From Anaerolineae bacterium (GTDB lineage: Bacteria; Chloroflexota; Anaerolineae; 4572-78; J111): a stretch of DNA of 13,661 nt. Position 1 is the stretch's first letter; each line of letters starts with the position of its first letter. Below the pieces are notes generated by a model. That model searched no databases, had not been told where the DNA came from, and saw only the letters and a list, made by a program, of their open reading frames with translations. Shown piece by piece: positions 13,582 through 13,661 of the stretch. A program made the position numbers and the translations under genes. The stretch spans positions 1 to 13,661 of the forward strand of contig JAGRCC010000669.1 in assembly GCA_020433785.1 (NCBI GenBank). The letters are read 5' to 3'.

Positions 13582-13661
13582 AAGAACTTTGCTAATCAAA
13601 TTACCTTGAGGTAAAGTATCATCATTGCAGAGACGAAGTTAAATCGATGACTTCACGAACC

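Overview
The window looks like chromosomal DNA of a Chloroflexota bacterium, most likely of the Anaerolineae/Caldilineae type. That is inferred from a Pro/Thr-rich stalk behind a lipoprotein signal, a giant kinase-like/nSTAND1/WD40/TPR protein, an OmpR-type winged helix fused to a STAND-like ATPase, and palindromic intergenic repeats with an ACCTGACAGGT core. No rRNA, tRNA, CRISPR array, transposase or phage gene was seen.

Layout. 1-94: a small repeat element bounded by perfect 15-bp inverted repeats. 104-1666 (-): a conserved-looking protein of unknown function. 1878-2696 (+): an inositol-monophosphatase-family phosphatase, closed by a hairpin terminator that overlaps its stop codon. 2840-4321 (+): a STAND-like ATPase fused to an OmpR-type winged helix, with a Walker A motif lacking its lysine and a consensus -10 box just upstream. 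4467-10340 (+): a 1957-residue protein made of an aminoglycoside-phosphotransferase/kinase-like domain, an nSTAND1 NTPase, one membrane helix, fourteen WD40 blades and about five TPRs; a strong intrinsic terminator follows. 10628-12919 (+): a lipoprotein trypsin/HtrA-like protease with PDZ, SH3-like and C-terminal beta domains. 13000-13509 (+): a small single-pass membrane protein with an exported C-terminal domain, preceded and followed by hairpins.

The last four genes share a strand and probably a theme. The second half of the giant protein is predicted to lie outside the membrane, as are the protease and the small membrane protein, while its NTPase and kinase-like domains, and the winged-helix ATPase, would be cytoplasmic. 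This arrangement resembles published predictions of NTP-dependent conflict or signalling systems that combine STAND NTPases, trypsin-like peptidases and kinase-like 'ternary complex associated' domains. The system reading is an inference: the strong terminator at 10408-10446 shows the genes are not one simple operon.
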